Origin: Adiantum capillus-veneris
Taxonomy: Eukaryota; Streptophyta; Polypodiopsida; Polypodiales; Pteridaceae
Length of the DNA stretch: 64,000 bases
NCBI GenBank assembly: GCA_014529385.2
Contig: CM043958.1
Location: 90,047,025-90,111,024 of the forward strand
Direction of reading: 5' to 3'
Below, piece by piece: positions 41,337 through 52,923 of the stretch (its first letter is position 1; the number at the start of each line of letters is the position of its first letter). Under the pieces are notes generated by a model. That model was not told where the DNA came from. It ran no database searches and saw nothing but the letters and a program-made list of their open reading frames with translations. The position numbers were made by a program, and so were the translations under genes.

Positions 41337-43286
41337 TGTCACGTGACACATCCAACCCTATGTGTCCGTGGACAAGCTACAGCACGACAAGGGTTCAGTT
41401 AGTCCAATCAATCTAGATTTAGAAGTGATCTGACACTTCCAACCCTATGTGTCTGTGGACAAGCTACAGCACGACAAGGGTTCAGTCAGTCCAGTCGGTC
41501 TAGATTTAGAAGTGATCTGGCACTTTTGTGAGTCTAGTCGTAGACCGTGCATGCCCAGTCACTTAGTGTAGATACATATCCTCTGGTTGCACACAGCATG
41601 ATCATAAGCATTCCCATCAATCCATCAGAATCAGTCAGGGAAATTTTCTAGTGCATTTAGCCTATTTTCCCTATTTTTGACATTTTTCACTTATTAATTT
41701 AAGTGACTTTCCAACAAAAGTAGGTAGGGCAATTTTGCTAAGAAATATATAAGCAAACCAAAGTTAGCACTAAATGGCAGTAGAGGCAGCAGGAGCTCCA
41801 CCGCTCAACAGGCAACTTCTCAAGCAAGACTCCCCAACCTAGGCGATTCCACTCCAAGCAAAGACCAACCCTCGCCATAGCCTCCGAAAGCGTTGGCTTT
41901 CAGTGAGCACCCTCGCCAGACAACCTCAGCTAGCGTTTACGCATCAGGGCACCATCGCCAAGAAGATCCCATCAACTAGCGTTTTGAAGAAGCCAACATC
42001 TAGCGTTTTTGAACCCTTCAACTTGGCGTTTTTCAATGTCCCAACGTTAGCAGTTTTCAGCATTAAAAGAACCAACAAGATCAGCCCAAAAAGGTAGCAA
42101 ATTCAGCCCCGATAAGACCATCAGTTTTCAGCCTTGAAGATCCTCAGTTTTCAACCCTAAACCTGCAGATTTTCAGCGACAAAAACCCGCAGAAAACAGA
42201 CCCAAAATCAGCGTTTTTGGCTCAATCTCAGATTTCAGCCCATAGCGTTTTTGGACAACAATAGAAAGATTGCAGATTTCAACCATTAGGTTGACTTCGT
42301 CATCACCGTCGTCATCGTCGACATAGCCTAGCCTTGCATCAGTCCATGCATTCCATTTGTACCAGACATAGTTGCCACGGAGTTTCGAAACGTTTCGTTT
42401 GAAACGAGTTTCAAAAGTTTCGAAACGGTTTCGTCCAAGAAAGAAACGCCGCAAAACAAAAGTTTCGTGCAAACTAAGAAATGTACGTAGGTTTAAGTGG
42501 TATAAGCTGAGATCTATGTTTTAAGCATTACCTTTACAATTAAACATGAAAAAGAGGGAGAATAGGACTAACTTTCATCATTAGAAGCAAGATAGAAGCT
42601 ACATTCATGACATTGAGGATTTCGTGACCGAAACAAAGAACAAGAGGCTTCAAGGTTTACATGTAACATGAGCTCTACGAGCAACAAATCAAACAGGATC
42701 AACTGTCAAATTCTCCTCTTCCTCCCCCACCTCCTCCTCCTCCTCCTCCTCCTCCTCATTTTCTGAATCCTCATTATCATTGGCTGAAGATTCATGAAAG
42801 GCCTCTTGCGTTGCAACACTAGTAGTAGCTATCTGGGCTCTACTAGTAGCTGTTTGAGATCGTGTAATATGAGTAGGGGCTGAAAGCTCCTCGTGCGAAA
42901 ACTTACGAGCCTTGACTTTACCTTTGAAACGTCCAAACTCATACAGAAACGTTTCTGAAACGTTTCGTACGTTTCATGAGTGAAGAAACGCGTTTCTTGG
43001 CAACTATGGTACCAAATTGTGCAATCATAAGTAGACCACTCTCGCCGACGAGAGTGGGGACTTCGGAGGAGGGTTTTACATCTCTGGTGTCGTCTCTCTC
43101 TTCTCTCTCTATCTCTCAGTCTCCTTCACTTGCACGCACAGTGTCCGTTCACTTTGTTTGTGATCATAGCATTCTCTCATTAAGAACGGAAGGCTCTACC
43201 TTCCATAAGAACAAAAGAAACCTTGAGCACAGTTCGGAGCACTCATCTTGAGCAAAGCGCAAACATTCATTCGGCTACACCTAACA
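41337..43286 (+). mobile_element. 3' LTR of the complete non-autonomous element, with hAT-like insertion
   Basis: It starts TGTCACGTGACACATCC and ends CACCTAACA at 43286, followed by the target duplication GTTTT. Without the 642-bp insertion and its 8-bp duplication it is about 1300 bp, some 80 bp longer than the 5' LTR because of a tandem repeat of its first segment (about 41349-41520). A TATATAAG box lies at 41746. Confidence 0.92.
42367..43008 (-). mobile_element. hAT-like non-autonomous DNA transposon, 642 bp
   Basis: Perfect 11-bp terminal inverted repeats CATAGTTGCCA/TGGCAACTATG. Flanks GTACCAGA (42359-42366) and GTACCAAA (43009-43016) are an 8-bp target duplication with one later change. 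The empty site TTTGTACCAAATTGTGC is present in the sister LTR at about 39173. Subterminal GAAACGTTTC-type motifs cluster at both ends. On the minus strand about 42689-42960 is an open frame ending in an acidic Glu run and VDPV plus stop, perhaps the C-terminus of the parent transposase. TIR length and 8-bp duplications fit hAT. Confidence 0.8.
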
Positions 43287-43291
43287 GTTTT

Positions 43292-43998
43292 GCATTTGCA
43301 GAACCACCGGCGACAGTAGGACAAATTTCAGCCCTAGCGTTTTTGGTTTGCAGCACAACCTCAACGTTTTTGCAGATCATCGCGACGGAACATCAAGAAC
43401 CACCAGCGTTTTCAGTTTTCAGCCCTTAGACACCGCAGATCGAGTCCCGAACCTCGCAGATCTCACCTTCCTGCAGCAGATCCTCGCCGCACGGTTAGAT
43501 CTCACGAAGTTTGCATATTCAGCCCGGAAAACGCAGATTTCAGCATCTGCGTTTTCAGCGTGTCGTCGTCGCATCGTCGCCATCGACATCGTCATCGACA
43601 TAGAGTCAGAAATCAACAAATAAAGATTTGCAGATTTCAGCCATTAGCATTTTCAGATTTCAGCCCATCTCGTCGTCGTCCTCATCGTCGTCGACATCGT
43701 CGGCAAGTCGAAGCATTGTAGAGATTTGTGCAATCATAAGTAGACCACTCTCGCCATAGAGAGTATGGCCTTCGGAGGAGGGTTTTACAACGTCTCTGAT
43801 GTCGTATTCTCTTCTCTATCTCTATCTCTCAGTCTCATACACTTTCACGCACAGTGTCCATTCACTTTGTTTGTGTCCATTGCGCACTCTCATTAAGAAC
43901 GGAAGGCTCTCGCTTCCATAAGAACAAAAGGAACCTTGAGCACAGTTCGGAGCACTCATCTTGAGCAAAGTTCAACATTCATTCCGCTGCACCTTACA
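43292..43998 (+). mobile_element. 3' LTR of the split element, second part
   Basis: It continues the LTR interrupted at 38236 (GTTTTTGCATTTGCAGAACC across the junction is matched on the minus strand at about 25625). It ends CACCTTACA at 43998 and is followed by ACTAC, which also flanks the 5' LTR at 28274-28278 in inverse orientation. Confidence 0.88.
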
Positions 43999-44480
43999 AC
44001 TACTGTGTGTGAGTAGTGGGTGCAGGTGATTATAGCTTTAATGGAAAGCTTGCCTTCTCCCTTGTCTTATGTAGTGCGCTGCTCTCGAGCATCCCCCCCC
44101 CCCCCCCCCCCCCCCCCCTTTGAATACAAAAGCGTGATGCCCCACTCGAGAGCTTTTCATCTGTATGTACAGTTTTGTGGGTTCATGCGCGATTGCCAAG
44201 GCAAAAGCCTCTTGCACAGAAACTGGATTAGCTAGTTGCTAATCCCCCGTAGATACAGGTGAATCCGTAGAGATTTCACGCGAGAAATCTCATCCGATTC
44301 AAAGAGGAAATAGCCTTACAAGTGCGAGAGCTTGAGGGCTTGCTACAAATGCAACCGACACGCAAAACGGAGCCCAAAACAGAAAAATCCAGCCTGCTAT
44401 GTATTTTTGCAGGTTTAGGGTTTTGACCCTAATTGATCCCTAATACACCCAAGAGCTTCGGGAAGCGTTGGGATCATTGT
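43999..44480 (+). repeat. Dispersed repeat, copy 1 (with poly(C) tract)
   Basis: From AGCTTTAATGGAAAGCTTGCC onward it aligns by eye with 49840-50280 (shared GGATTAGCTA(G/A)TTGCTAATCCCCC, ATGCCCCACT, CAGCCTGCT and GCAGGTTTAG). A run of 26 C (44093-44118) is unique to this copy. It could be a diverged LTR or solo LTR; no coding content. Confidence 0.6.
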
Positions 44481-47153
44481 ACAGATGATCGAGTGTATTT
44501 TCGGGGCAGAAAACAGAGAATTCAGCGTGCTACAGATTCTAGCCAGGTTTGGGAAAGTGCCCGTATGGGCCGGGAAAGTCACCTTTGACATGGGGATTTT
44601 TTCTGTGAGGCCTCCTGCTGTGGTTATGCTGCCAAAATCGTGTTAGAGTGGACCACTTTCCTCCCAATAAAAGCGGGACGGCACGTTGAAACTTGCAGGT
44701 TTTCTCCCAAGTTTTACAATAATAAAGAAATTCGAAAAGGGGCACCAGTCTTTGGGGCCTACAGGGTGTCACTGTATACTTGGTGGCACTGCCAAGCCGT
44801 GCTTTGTTTGAAGTGTTCATCCCGGTCAAGTTTATTCGTGAAGTCTTCCTCTATGTCGTAAAGTCAAGTAAAGTTATCGAGTAAAGAATCGGGTGAAAGC
44901 TAAAATCTACCGCCCTATGGGCCGGTTTCATACTTGAATGACTCTAAGCGCTCATTTGTCGTCGCTTTGGGAGAATAACATCATTTTCCTCTAGAGGTTT
45001 CGGAATATAAGACTAAGCATAGGAAGGAGCGCATTCTCCCTATATCCACCTATGCAGAGCACTCAAGTACCAGGGCATATCCTCACCGAGGAACTTCGCC
45101 ACAGGAATGTGCCCTTCCATTCCTCGAGTGCAGATCACGACATACCCAAAAGGGTATCCGCTTCCCGTGAGCCTCCCCACCAAGGAGGATAACGATCATC
45201 TCATCTGGGTCTAGCGGTTGGTCGATATAGTTGAGGTGGAGTTGAATTGGTTTAGCCATCGCCCCCTAAGACCATCAAGAGTCGATCACTTCATCATCAA
45301 ATGCGAAAGCGATGTACCCTCTCATTGGGAGCACAATGGACAGACAACGTGTCTACGCCTCCAAATATCAGGCAATTTGAGCCCACCTATCCTCACGAGC
45401 ACCAACGCTCTCTCCTCTTTTCTATCCACAAAAGTGCTCCTATCCAGTTGCAATACGTATCCACGAGTTTGTTCATAGCCGGCAATCTTATAGGGTTCCA
45501 CCAACGCCAAGCACAAGTGCCTCTCATCCCACTTGTCCCATGCGTGGGCGAACTAAGCTAAAGTTAGCCGCAAGGATATACTTATTCATCCAATTCTCGG
45601 TTCGAGTCGTCCAAGTCCATTTCTTGAATGGTTGGTTCTTAGGCTTCTTGTCTAAATTTCCCTATGACTTTCTAACACATCGTTCGAGTAGCCTATCACC
45701 TATGGATGGAATCCAACACTTCACTTGTGTGAGAGAGGGGGCGAGAGAGAAGATACCACATTGGCCCCAAAGATTGACGCCCTTTTCATAACTCTTTATT
45801 GTTTCACATGTAGTAAACTATGACGACGGAAAGTGGCCAAAGTAGAGGATGATTTGGAGATGCGCCAAAGAGTCCTCAAGATTTAACAATGCCATCACCC
45901 TAGCAACTCCACATCACTCTTGCAGGACATTTTGATTCATACCACCAAACCTAAAACTGCAACAGAAAATCAGCCCCCAAGTTAACCACTTTTCGAGGTG
46001 CAATTGAAGAGGAAATTATGTAGGCCCATGTGGAATTTCCTGTAGCATAATCCCCTTGATTTTCATAAGGATATGCGGTATAAACCCGATAAATGCGTAA
46101 AACAATACATCAGCCATGTATTTTGCTGATTTTCACATCAATTCATGTACATAAGCGTTACCCCATTGCTATACATCACAAATGCAAAGATCAACACAAA
46201 AGGATGGGTATTATGAGCTCAAAATACGGTTTTAGAGAGTTTGCTACCATAAAAATAGCACCCTACATAAAACATGGCTGTAAGAGGGAGCGCATTACAA
46301 TGAGTACCAAACACCTATAGTATGACATGGGGGAGCTCCGTAGTTGTGTAAATCTGCAGAATCTGCAAAAGACAATCCTCAAATAAGTCAAAAACTGATT
46401 TAGGCACCCTTAAGCTTCCTCCTACTTCTTACATGTTGACATGTCAAAGCCTACAATCACAACCTGGCAACCACACTGGAAATGGCAAGGTGAAGATCTC
46501 CTCTTGGCAAGCAACAAGGCTGAACATGAGAGGGACATGCACTAGCCTCAAGGCAGCAAGATAAGGCTGCACCCAAGCATGCACCACCTCTCCATAAAGA
46601 GACTACCCTGTATGAGACTACTGGGAGGGAAACCTAAACCTGCCACCATATGTGCTCCAGGATATCCCACTACAAGGGGTCCGCCTCTGTGGTGGAAAAG
46701 AATTGCAACCACCACTGCCCTTGGATTTGATATTTGATGTCTGCCCTCCAAAACGCAAGGAGAGAGAGATGCACCCCGAAAACGCAGGGCTGACACTTGC
46801 TCTATGTTGATTTGACAGGTGCCCAGAAACGCTAAGTTGCCATAGGGGCCCCAAGTGCTACCCACTACATGCATAAGGAGTACAGTTGTTGGAAGTCACT
46901 CTACAATTGTGCAACCACACATTAATCTACCGAGTGGCTCCCAAGGTCTTACTTATGAAGTCAAGTCGCCCAAAGCAAACTGCTAAAAAACAAGGCACCC
47001 AAAAGCTTCCAACACCCAAAACTCAACTACTTTCAAACACGAGAACCGAAAAGCTCAATTGCCTCATCAACTACATATCTTTTACGCGGCAACATCCACC
47101 GCAATTCTTGCCATGATTCACAACCTGAATCTTGGGCCTTATGGATTTGCCAC

Positions 47154-47202
<49 letters not shown>

Positions 47203-47257
47203 AAAAAAAAAAAAAAAAAAACCAAGTTTGATACTACCACGTCATCACGTTGTGACA
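44481..47257 (+). mobile_element. Probable large LTR or LTR-derived region ending TTGTGACA
   Basis: No protein motif. It shares GGCCCCAAAGA(T/C)TG(A/G)CG(C/T)CC with the tandem LTR at 35 kb (plus at 45763, inverted at 44731-44759) and ends with CCACGTCATCACGTTGTGACA at 47257, the same type of end as 36363-36383. A (CT)n-(A)n tract lies at 47159-47221. The 5' border is unknown, and nested pieces are likely. Confidence 0.5.
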
Positions 47258-47300
47258 TGAGTCCCCCCCTTCAGAGAAGAGTAATTGCCCTCGATTATGT
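47258..47300 (+). other. Post-LTR hairpin, second example
   Basis: Stem GTAAT (47281-47285) with ATTAT (47294-47298, one G-T pair) around the loop TGCCCTCG. It sits at nearly the same distance after the LTR end as the hairpins at 36403 and 57996. Confidence 0.6.
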
Positions 47301-47394
47301 ATGCAAAACATATAGTAAACAATATATACATAGATGAATCCAGGATAATCCTAGATTCACCCTTTAAAAAAAGTGCAAGGTATAGACCCATGGT

Positions 47395-48350
47395 AGTCAC
47401 CCATGAGACAATATAACCATAAGCTCCATCATGCGTCGTATTGACTAAATACGACGACATCCCCACTAACGTCAGCAACGCCCAATAGTGGGTGTAGAAC
47501 TAGGTACTAACATATGCTCCCAAACACCACACCACACCCACACACACACACACACACGAGCATCATACATAAACACATAGATCAACGTATTGAGTTTCTG
47601 TCATGACTCCGGAGATCAAGGGCAGACTCAACCATAATGAAGCCTAACACTAAAAGAAACAATAAACTAGTGCATTAGATATATATACCTTCGTAAGTTC
47701 AGAATAGTCTGAACTCACGAATTATAAGTGGGAATAAAGCACTCATAAAACTATAAAAGCAAGGGACACACGAAAAGAAAAGAAAAACAAAAACAAACAA
47801 ACTAACTAACTAAATCACTTTGATTGCTTCGAAACAAAACTAGATAAAACAAAACATTATTAACTTAAAAATGTTTTCAGAAAAGGCATGTGTAAAATAA
47901 GTTGACGCAACTTACTTGGCTTAAAACAAGTACTCAACTTTAAGCCAGAAAAAAAAAAAAGGATAAGACATCTTAAAAACTTAATCCTAGCAATCAAACT
48001 TCACACAACAACCTATAACGGAACACATTCTTAAGTCCTCAGGTAAGCTAAATATGAAATCGAAAAATGAATACTACTACAAACCTACGAAGAGCAAAGA
48101 ACCAAACTTGACAATATGTGATCTCAACTTCACTGCTTGTCCAAACAGGAAGAATAAGATTATCACCTTTATCATGCATAGCTTGGACAACAGCTATGAC
48201 ATCCCTACTCACGTCGTCAGTGCCCAAGAGTAGGTGCAGGTTTATATAGAGGTCATTCATGCTTTGAACGTACTCTACAAAACCAACGAGCTGAGTTTCT
48301 ATCACTCTCCGGAGGTGATGGGCATACTCAGCCATGATAAAGGCTAGCAA
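47395..48350 (-). pseudogene. Two diverged copies of a coding segment downstream of the Penelope-like RT
   Basis: Copy A (48048-48350) is open for 100 codons and includes YAHHLRRVIETQLV and HLLLGTDDVSRDVIAVVQ. Copy B (about 47430-47650) has the counterparts VESALDLRS and HPLLGVADVSGDVVVFSQ in broken frames, interrupted by a (CA)n run (47538-47557). Both lie on the minus strand, 3' of the RT stop at 48418. I do not recognise the domain. Confidence 0.45.
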
Positions 48351-48417
48351 TTGTCAAGCTATAGTGAAAATACTAGAAGCGCTAAAGATCAAAACAACAA
48401 CATAAGGTGTTATTAAG

Positions 48418-49386
48418 TCAAACAATAAGTGGGCTTTTTAGCTCCCCACTTCTATTGAATTTACTACTGATTATCTTGAACATTCCAAAGGAAGAAACAC
48501 TAAAAATAAACTTACTACAATGCAAAAATGAACGAACTTTTTTCATGATTCTTTTGAATGAGTATCCTTTTTCAACTAGTAAAGAAATAAGATGGCAAAA
48601 TTGAACAACAAAAGTAGATTTACTAGAACAAAGACGAGAAAATCTAAATATATGAGAGCAAATGACACCGTACTTAGCTAAAAGAGAAATGTTCGAAGAA
48701 ATGTGAGGCATGCGGATGATTTTTAGATTGGCATATTCTGGTTCAAGGCGCTTATCATAGATATCTACCTCTAATCCCAAGGGAGTCTGAAAAATCTTAA
48801 GGTCTAAAAAGGCACAACAATCACTATTTGTGGTACAGTTAAGTTCACAAAACTCCTTGGGATAAATCCCTCCGCCTACAAAACTCGAATTCAAGTACAT
48901 AAAATCTTGAAAAGAAGGAACGTCAGGGACAAAAAGATCATCTACAAAGCGTCTTACATTGCATAACTTGTGCAAAAATATTGGGCAAGTGTTAGCAAGG
49001 ACAAGACGCTCCATAAAATCAAACTCATAAGTAAAAAGATAGAAATTAGCAAGAAAAACAGCACAATTGGTGCCCATAGGGATACCAATTGTTTGCTTGA
49101 AAAGAGAGTCGCCGATGGTTGTATATAACTTGTCCAAAAGAAAATCTAACCAAGATATGATGTCAATGTCATCTACAATCCTGGTGAATCTCTTTCTTCC
49201 TTTGTCTACATCTACATTCTTAATTTTCAGCCATAAGAAGTCAAAGTTCAAGGCTGACTTTTCTACTAGCAATGCCTTGTACCTATCCTTCTCAAGCTTG
49301 TAGGCAAAAACTTTTGAAATAAGAGACTTGACTCTAAATTTAAGGTCCTCCAAATTTAGCTTCGTGTATAGCGTTGTAAAGTGCAT
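48418..49386 (-). pseudogene. Penelope-like reverse transcriptase, 5'-truncated
   Basis: One uninterrupted frame of 322 codons. It starts at motif A, HFTTLYTKL (the catalytic Asp position reads His), and continues with FKQTIGIPMGTNCAVFLANF, motif C VRRFVDDLF, IYPKEFCEL, CCAFLDLKIF, EVDIYDKR, and SNISLLAKYGV with HIFRFSRLCSS, ending in the thumb region. This set of motifs (IPMGTNCA, xYDKR, SNI...GV, RFxRxCS) is shared by Penelope-like RTs of animals and protists. Everything before motif A is absent, which fits 5' truncation. It differs from the RT at 6.3-7.3 kb. It lies in intron 2 in the same orientation as MUB. Confidence 0.7.
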
Positions 49387-49399
49387 TAGACACTAATTT

Positions 49400-49839
49400 C
49401 ACGCATACATGCATTTGACTATTCAAACCTTGCACTAGTACAAAGAGCGCTTGCCACGTGCGCACTTCACTTGCGTTACGTGGACATGCTTCTGCTACAG
49501 TCTAGCAATGGCTGCGGCCGAACCGGTTTCTCACATCTCTCACATCAGGAATCTAGGTCGGTCCGTTTGGGACTGGTCGGGCCAGTTAGCATTGAGTCTG
49601 ATGAATATGGAAGCCTATGTGTTCCAAATGGAATTTGGGCCACTCGGCAAGTCACTTACAACTTTATAAGTTGGTGGGAACTAAACCTCCCACCAAACCA
49701 AAGGAGCAAATTGGACACATGGCAATAGGAGAGCAACCTGCAAGCAAACACACTACCCCAGAAGTTTCTCCCAACTAGGGGCGCCCAAATATGAGAGAGG
49801 AGGCTGATTTTCAATTTTCAAATGGATTTTCAAGTTTTG
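49400..49839. other. No recognisable gene
   Basis: Unique-looking sequence with short frames on the plus strand (49451-49728) that match nothing known. Confidence 0.45.
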
Positions 49840-50280
49840 AAGCTTTTAATGAAAAGCTTTCCTTCTCCCTTGTCTCATGTAGCGCAATGATTTGCTCTAG
49901 TGCATCTCTCTCCCCTTTGCACATATAGTAATGCCCCACTAGTTGAGCTACTCACATGATCATGTACATATCTGTGGGTTTTATGCGCATTCGCCCATGC
50001 AAGAACCTTCTGAACAGAAACCGGATTAGCTAATTGCTAATCCCCCACAAGTACACACTCATGAAAGATTGCGGATTTGGAGAGTTTTCTCGCGTGAAAA
50101 CTCGTCCAAATCACAGGGACATTGTCCCATTGCGTGCGGGAGCTCCTAAGACATGCGTAGACGTGTTCGCTCCGCTCAAAACGATCCAAAACAGAGAATT
50201 ACAGCCTGCTGTGTTTTCTGCAGGTTTAGAGTTTCGCACCTAAACTACAAATAAACACTAGGGAAGCCTTGGGGTGGTCA
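49840..50280 (+). repeat. Dispersed repeat, copy 2
   Basis: A diverged copy of 44030-44480 in the same orientation, lacking the poly(C) tract. The two copies are 5.8 kb apart and enclose the LTR-like region and the second Penelope-like RT. Confidence 0.6.
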
Positions 50281-52535
50281 TACAGGGGTTTGGGCACCTC
50301 TCACTGGCCGATCTCCATATATATAGCTTCACAAGCAGGGGGAAAAGAGTAAAACACATGGACATCTACAATGTGAATCTCAGAATCTTAATAGCTCCAA
50401 AAGTAGATGAAAAAGACTAAACCCTATCCACAAAATATTCAAGCAAAAGATATGCAAATAACTGTTCTTATCTTGATTTGGTCACAAGAAATTGAACAAC
50501 TAGGATACAAAACAACTAAGGCAAACAATAAAGAACTTCTTAGTCACTAAGGTAAGTTCTACAACTCCAAAATTGACATTGTGAGATCCACTTTTCCACA
50601 CACAAGTACAAGCATCACCTTAATCATGCATGGATTGAGTAACAACTTACTAAATCTCTGCTTTCTTTATCAATGGCCAAAGGAGGAGGTGGAGGTATAG
50701 GTTTGGGTACACCCAATAGAGCTAGTTCCCAAGAGCTTATTTTGCAAATCCAACAACTAAGTTTCTTTCACCCAATTGTGGTGAAAGCCTAGCGCTTGCA
50801 AAGAGAGAATCAATGTACAAAAACGACCAAGAAAAGTGAATTACAATCAAGTGAGCCACAAAGCTACATAATACAACCCTAGACAATGAAATTGGGACCT
50901 CTCACGTGCAAAATCTCCAAAACTTGGCCTTTCTTAAAAGTCTCTTAATGCCAAATAAAAAACCTTCACACAGAAAATGAACAAATTAGTCAACACTTGC
51001 CCAAAAGCCCAAAAGTAATAGGGTATCCAGAGTCCCCTAATTCCTATCTTGTAAGCATGGAGTTTGAAGCAACAAGAGCACAAGTTAAAATAATTGTTGC
51101 TAGAGCATGCATTCAAAACAACGACACGACCTTTGGCCCCATTTTTATAATATTAAAAAAAAAGTTAAAACTTTTTAAAAAACTAAAGACTACCTTGATC
51201 ACCAAGGAGGAGTTGTTAACTTCCTCTTGCAAGATCACCACCCAAAAGAAGAATTATCTTCCTAAACAATTGGTTCTTCCAGAACAATTGGTAGCATCTA
51301 TATTCAGAAGGGCCGTAACAATCCTATCTGAGTTTGGGGGATCTATTTAGCGACATCCCATAAAGACCACACACAACATCTAAGATAAAATATCATTTGA
51401 GTGTGATATATATAGTGATTGTACAAATACAATAACATAAATCTACCTGAATAGCAATGTGTGCGAACCTCTTCTTCGATGCATTACTCTCTCTCTGAAT
51501 CAATAGAAGACAGGATCCACTCACATCTACATTGGCCATGAAGCTAAACAGATAAAACGTTTTGCATGTCTTACAAGGGCAACCTGGAGCGGTTATTATG
51601 GCTTCATGATAACATGCCGAAGGTTCTCGTGAATGGCATGTAGACCTCCCCTTTCTTTGTGGGAGGACAGGAGTCAAGGACATCACCATGAGCCAGGCAC
51701 AAACAAGGCATTGATGCAAGTCACTATTGCTCGGCAAGTTCAAGTAGGATTTATATTCTCTTGATCGAAGAACCTTCCTCAAATTTACTGTATGCTCTCT
51801 TCTAGATACTCAATAATCACAGGAATCTCGGACTCAACAAAATACAGTACCACTAAAGATAGAATGAATCTCGAACTCATACAATGTCACCAAGTCGCAA
51901 CTTGCAAAGAACTCAGAATGCGAGATCTGCATGTCCGTATATATTGATGTCATAATAACAGAACAGCCATGATAAATCTTTGAGCTCTTGCTGAAGGAAC
52001 CTTCCTTGTGCAGCTTGTAATAAGTTCAGGATCATTAAACTACAGGTAAGTTCAGAGAATTGGTAAAAACTAACTTCTAATCGACCAAATTTGTCCCATG
52101 CACAGATAAGAGTAAACCGCGTGTCTATACAAGAGCCTAACGATAGGTATACGCTTCAATTAAAAGGTTTCCAACCTCACTTTCATTGAGTACATCCACC
52201 TTGACTGAAACTAAAAACATATGGGATGGAGCTCCAAGGAACCAGCATGAGAAGCAGTGAACTAAGGGTTGCACACTATACAGTATAGCACGAACGCCCA
52301 AACAACACAAAACCTGAAGATGCCTTAATCCCACAAATCTATGTATGTACCAACAATGTTGAATGGCCACAACCTTACTAGAAGCTCAAATAACTAGAGT
52401 ACAGAGCAGTAGGTAGACAACAAAGGCCTGTACAGATACCTTAATCACATTAAAACTTGCACCAAAAGGTTTCTTTAAAATCAGAAGAAAGATACAACTC
52501 TTCGTCAATAACAAACAATGAGTGAAAGCATATAC
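50281..52535 (-). other. Exon-2-proximal part of MUB intron 2, no gene seen
   Basis: AT-rich single-copy-looking sequence. Short frames such as 51393-51782 (minus) have no recognisable domain. Low-complexity repeats are almost absent, in contrast to the rest of the intron, so this may be original intron sequence. Confidence 0.4.
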
Positions 52536-52706
52536 CAAGACCCTTCTCAGGAGCAGGTGGTCGCACAACCACATGCATTGTAACGACCGTGCCAGGGATC
52601 TCACCCACAGGTACTCGAGATTCCGCAAGGGTCTTATTATTTTCCAAGATCTTTCCAGCATTGATCAGTTTCAGATCATTGACTGTCTTAGGATTGTGCT
52701 CCTTGT
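52536..52706 (-). CDS. MUB: MUB exon 2: second half of the ubiquitin-like fold
   Basis: After the acceptor TTGTAG (ending at 52707) the exon encodes KEHNPKTVNDLKLINAGKIL, then ENNKTLAESRVPVGEIPG and TVVTMHVVVRPPAPEK. These are the conserved AGKILEN and TMHVVVxPP blocks of plant MUB proteins, which bind certain UBC8-type E2 enzymes at the plasma membrane. Two donors are possible: GTATATG after 52536 (preferred; adds GL before the tail) or GTCTTGG after 52542. Both leave phase 1 and so both fit exon 3. Intron 1 is only 90 bp. Confidence 0.9.
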
Positions 52707-52796
52707 CTACAACACACAGGGAAAGTACAACTAAGATGCAAATTTACAAAAGGTTTATTAAAATTAAAAGAAATCGGCACGCTTAGTCCATCATAC

Positions 52797-52923
52797 CCTT
52801 AGGCCACTGTGAAAGGATACTCTCTTTCAAACTGGCAACAGTTGCAGTAAGTGCGTACTTGTTAGGACCGATATCCGTGCCATCATACAATCTGAATTTC
52901 AGCTCCAAGAGCTCTGTAGCCAT
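52797..52923 (-). CDS. MUB: MUB exon 1: N-terminal half of the ubiquitin-like fold
   Basis: ATG at 52923 (minus). It encodes MATELLELKFRLYDGTDIGP, then NKYALTATVASLKESILSQWPK, and ends in phase 1 at an AAGG/GTATGA donor. The (L/I)KFRLxDGxDIGP start and the TVASLKExxxxQWP block are diagnostic of plant membrane-anchored ubiquitin-fold proteins. Joined with the other exons it gives 117 residues, the normal family length. I chose this ATG because it matches the family N-terminus. Confidence 0.92.

Noticed and set aside
48190-48240. Hammerhead ribozyme core (CTGACGA on the minus strand)
   Set aside because: No GAAA partner or stem arrangement follows.
47430-48250. Structured RNA: CCYACT...AGTRGG stems with apparent compensatory changes in two copies
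   Set aside because: Both copies read as related protein segments (LLGxxDVSxDV), and two copies are too few to claim RNA covariation.
51393-51782. 129-codon minus-strand frame as a host gene or MUB exon
   Set aside because: No recognisable domain, and the MUB terminal exon with a CaaX box is at 16040.
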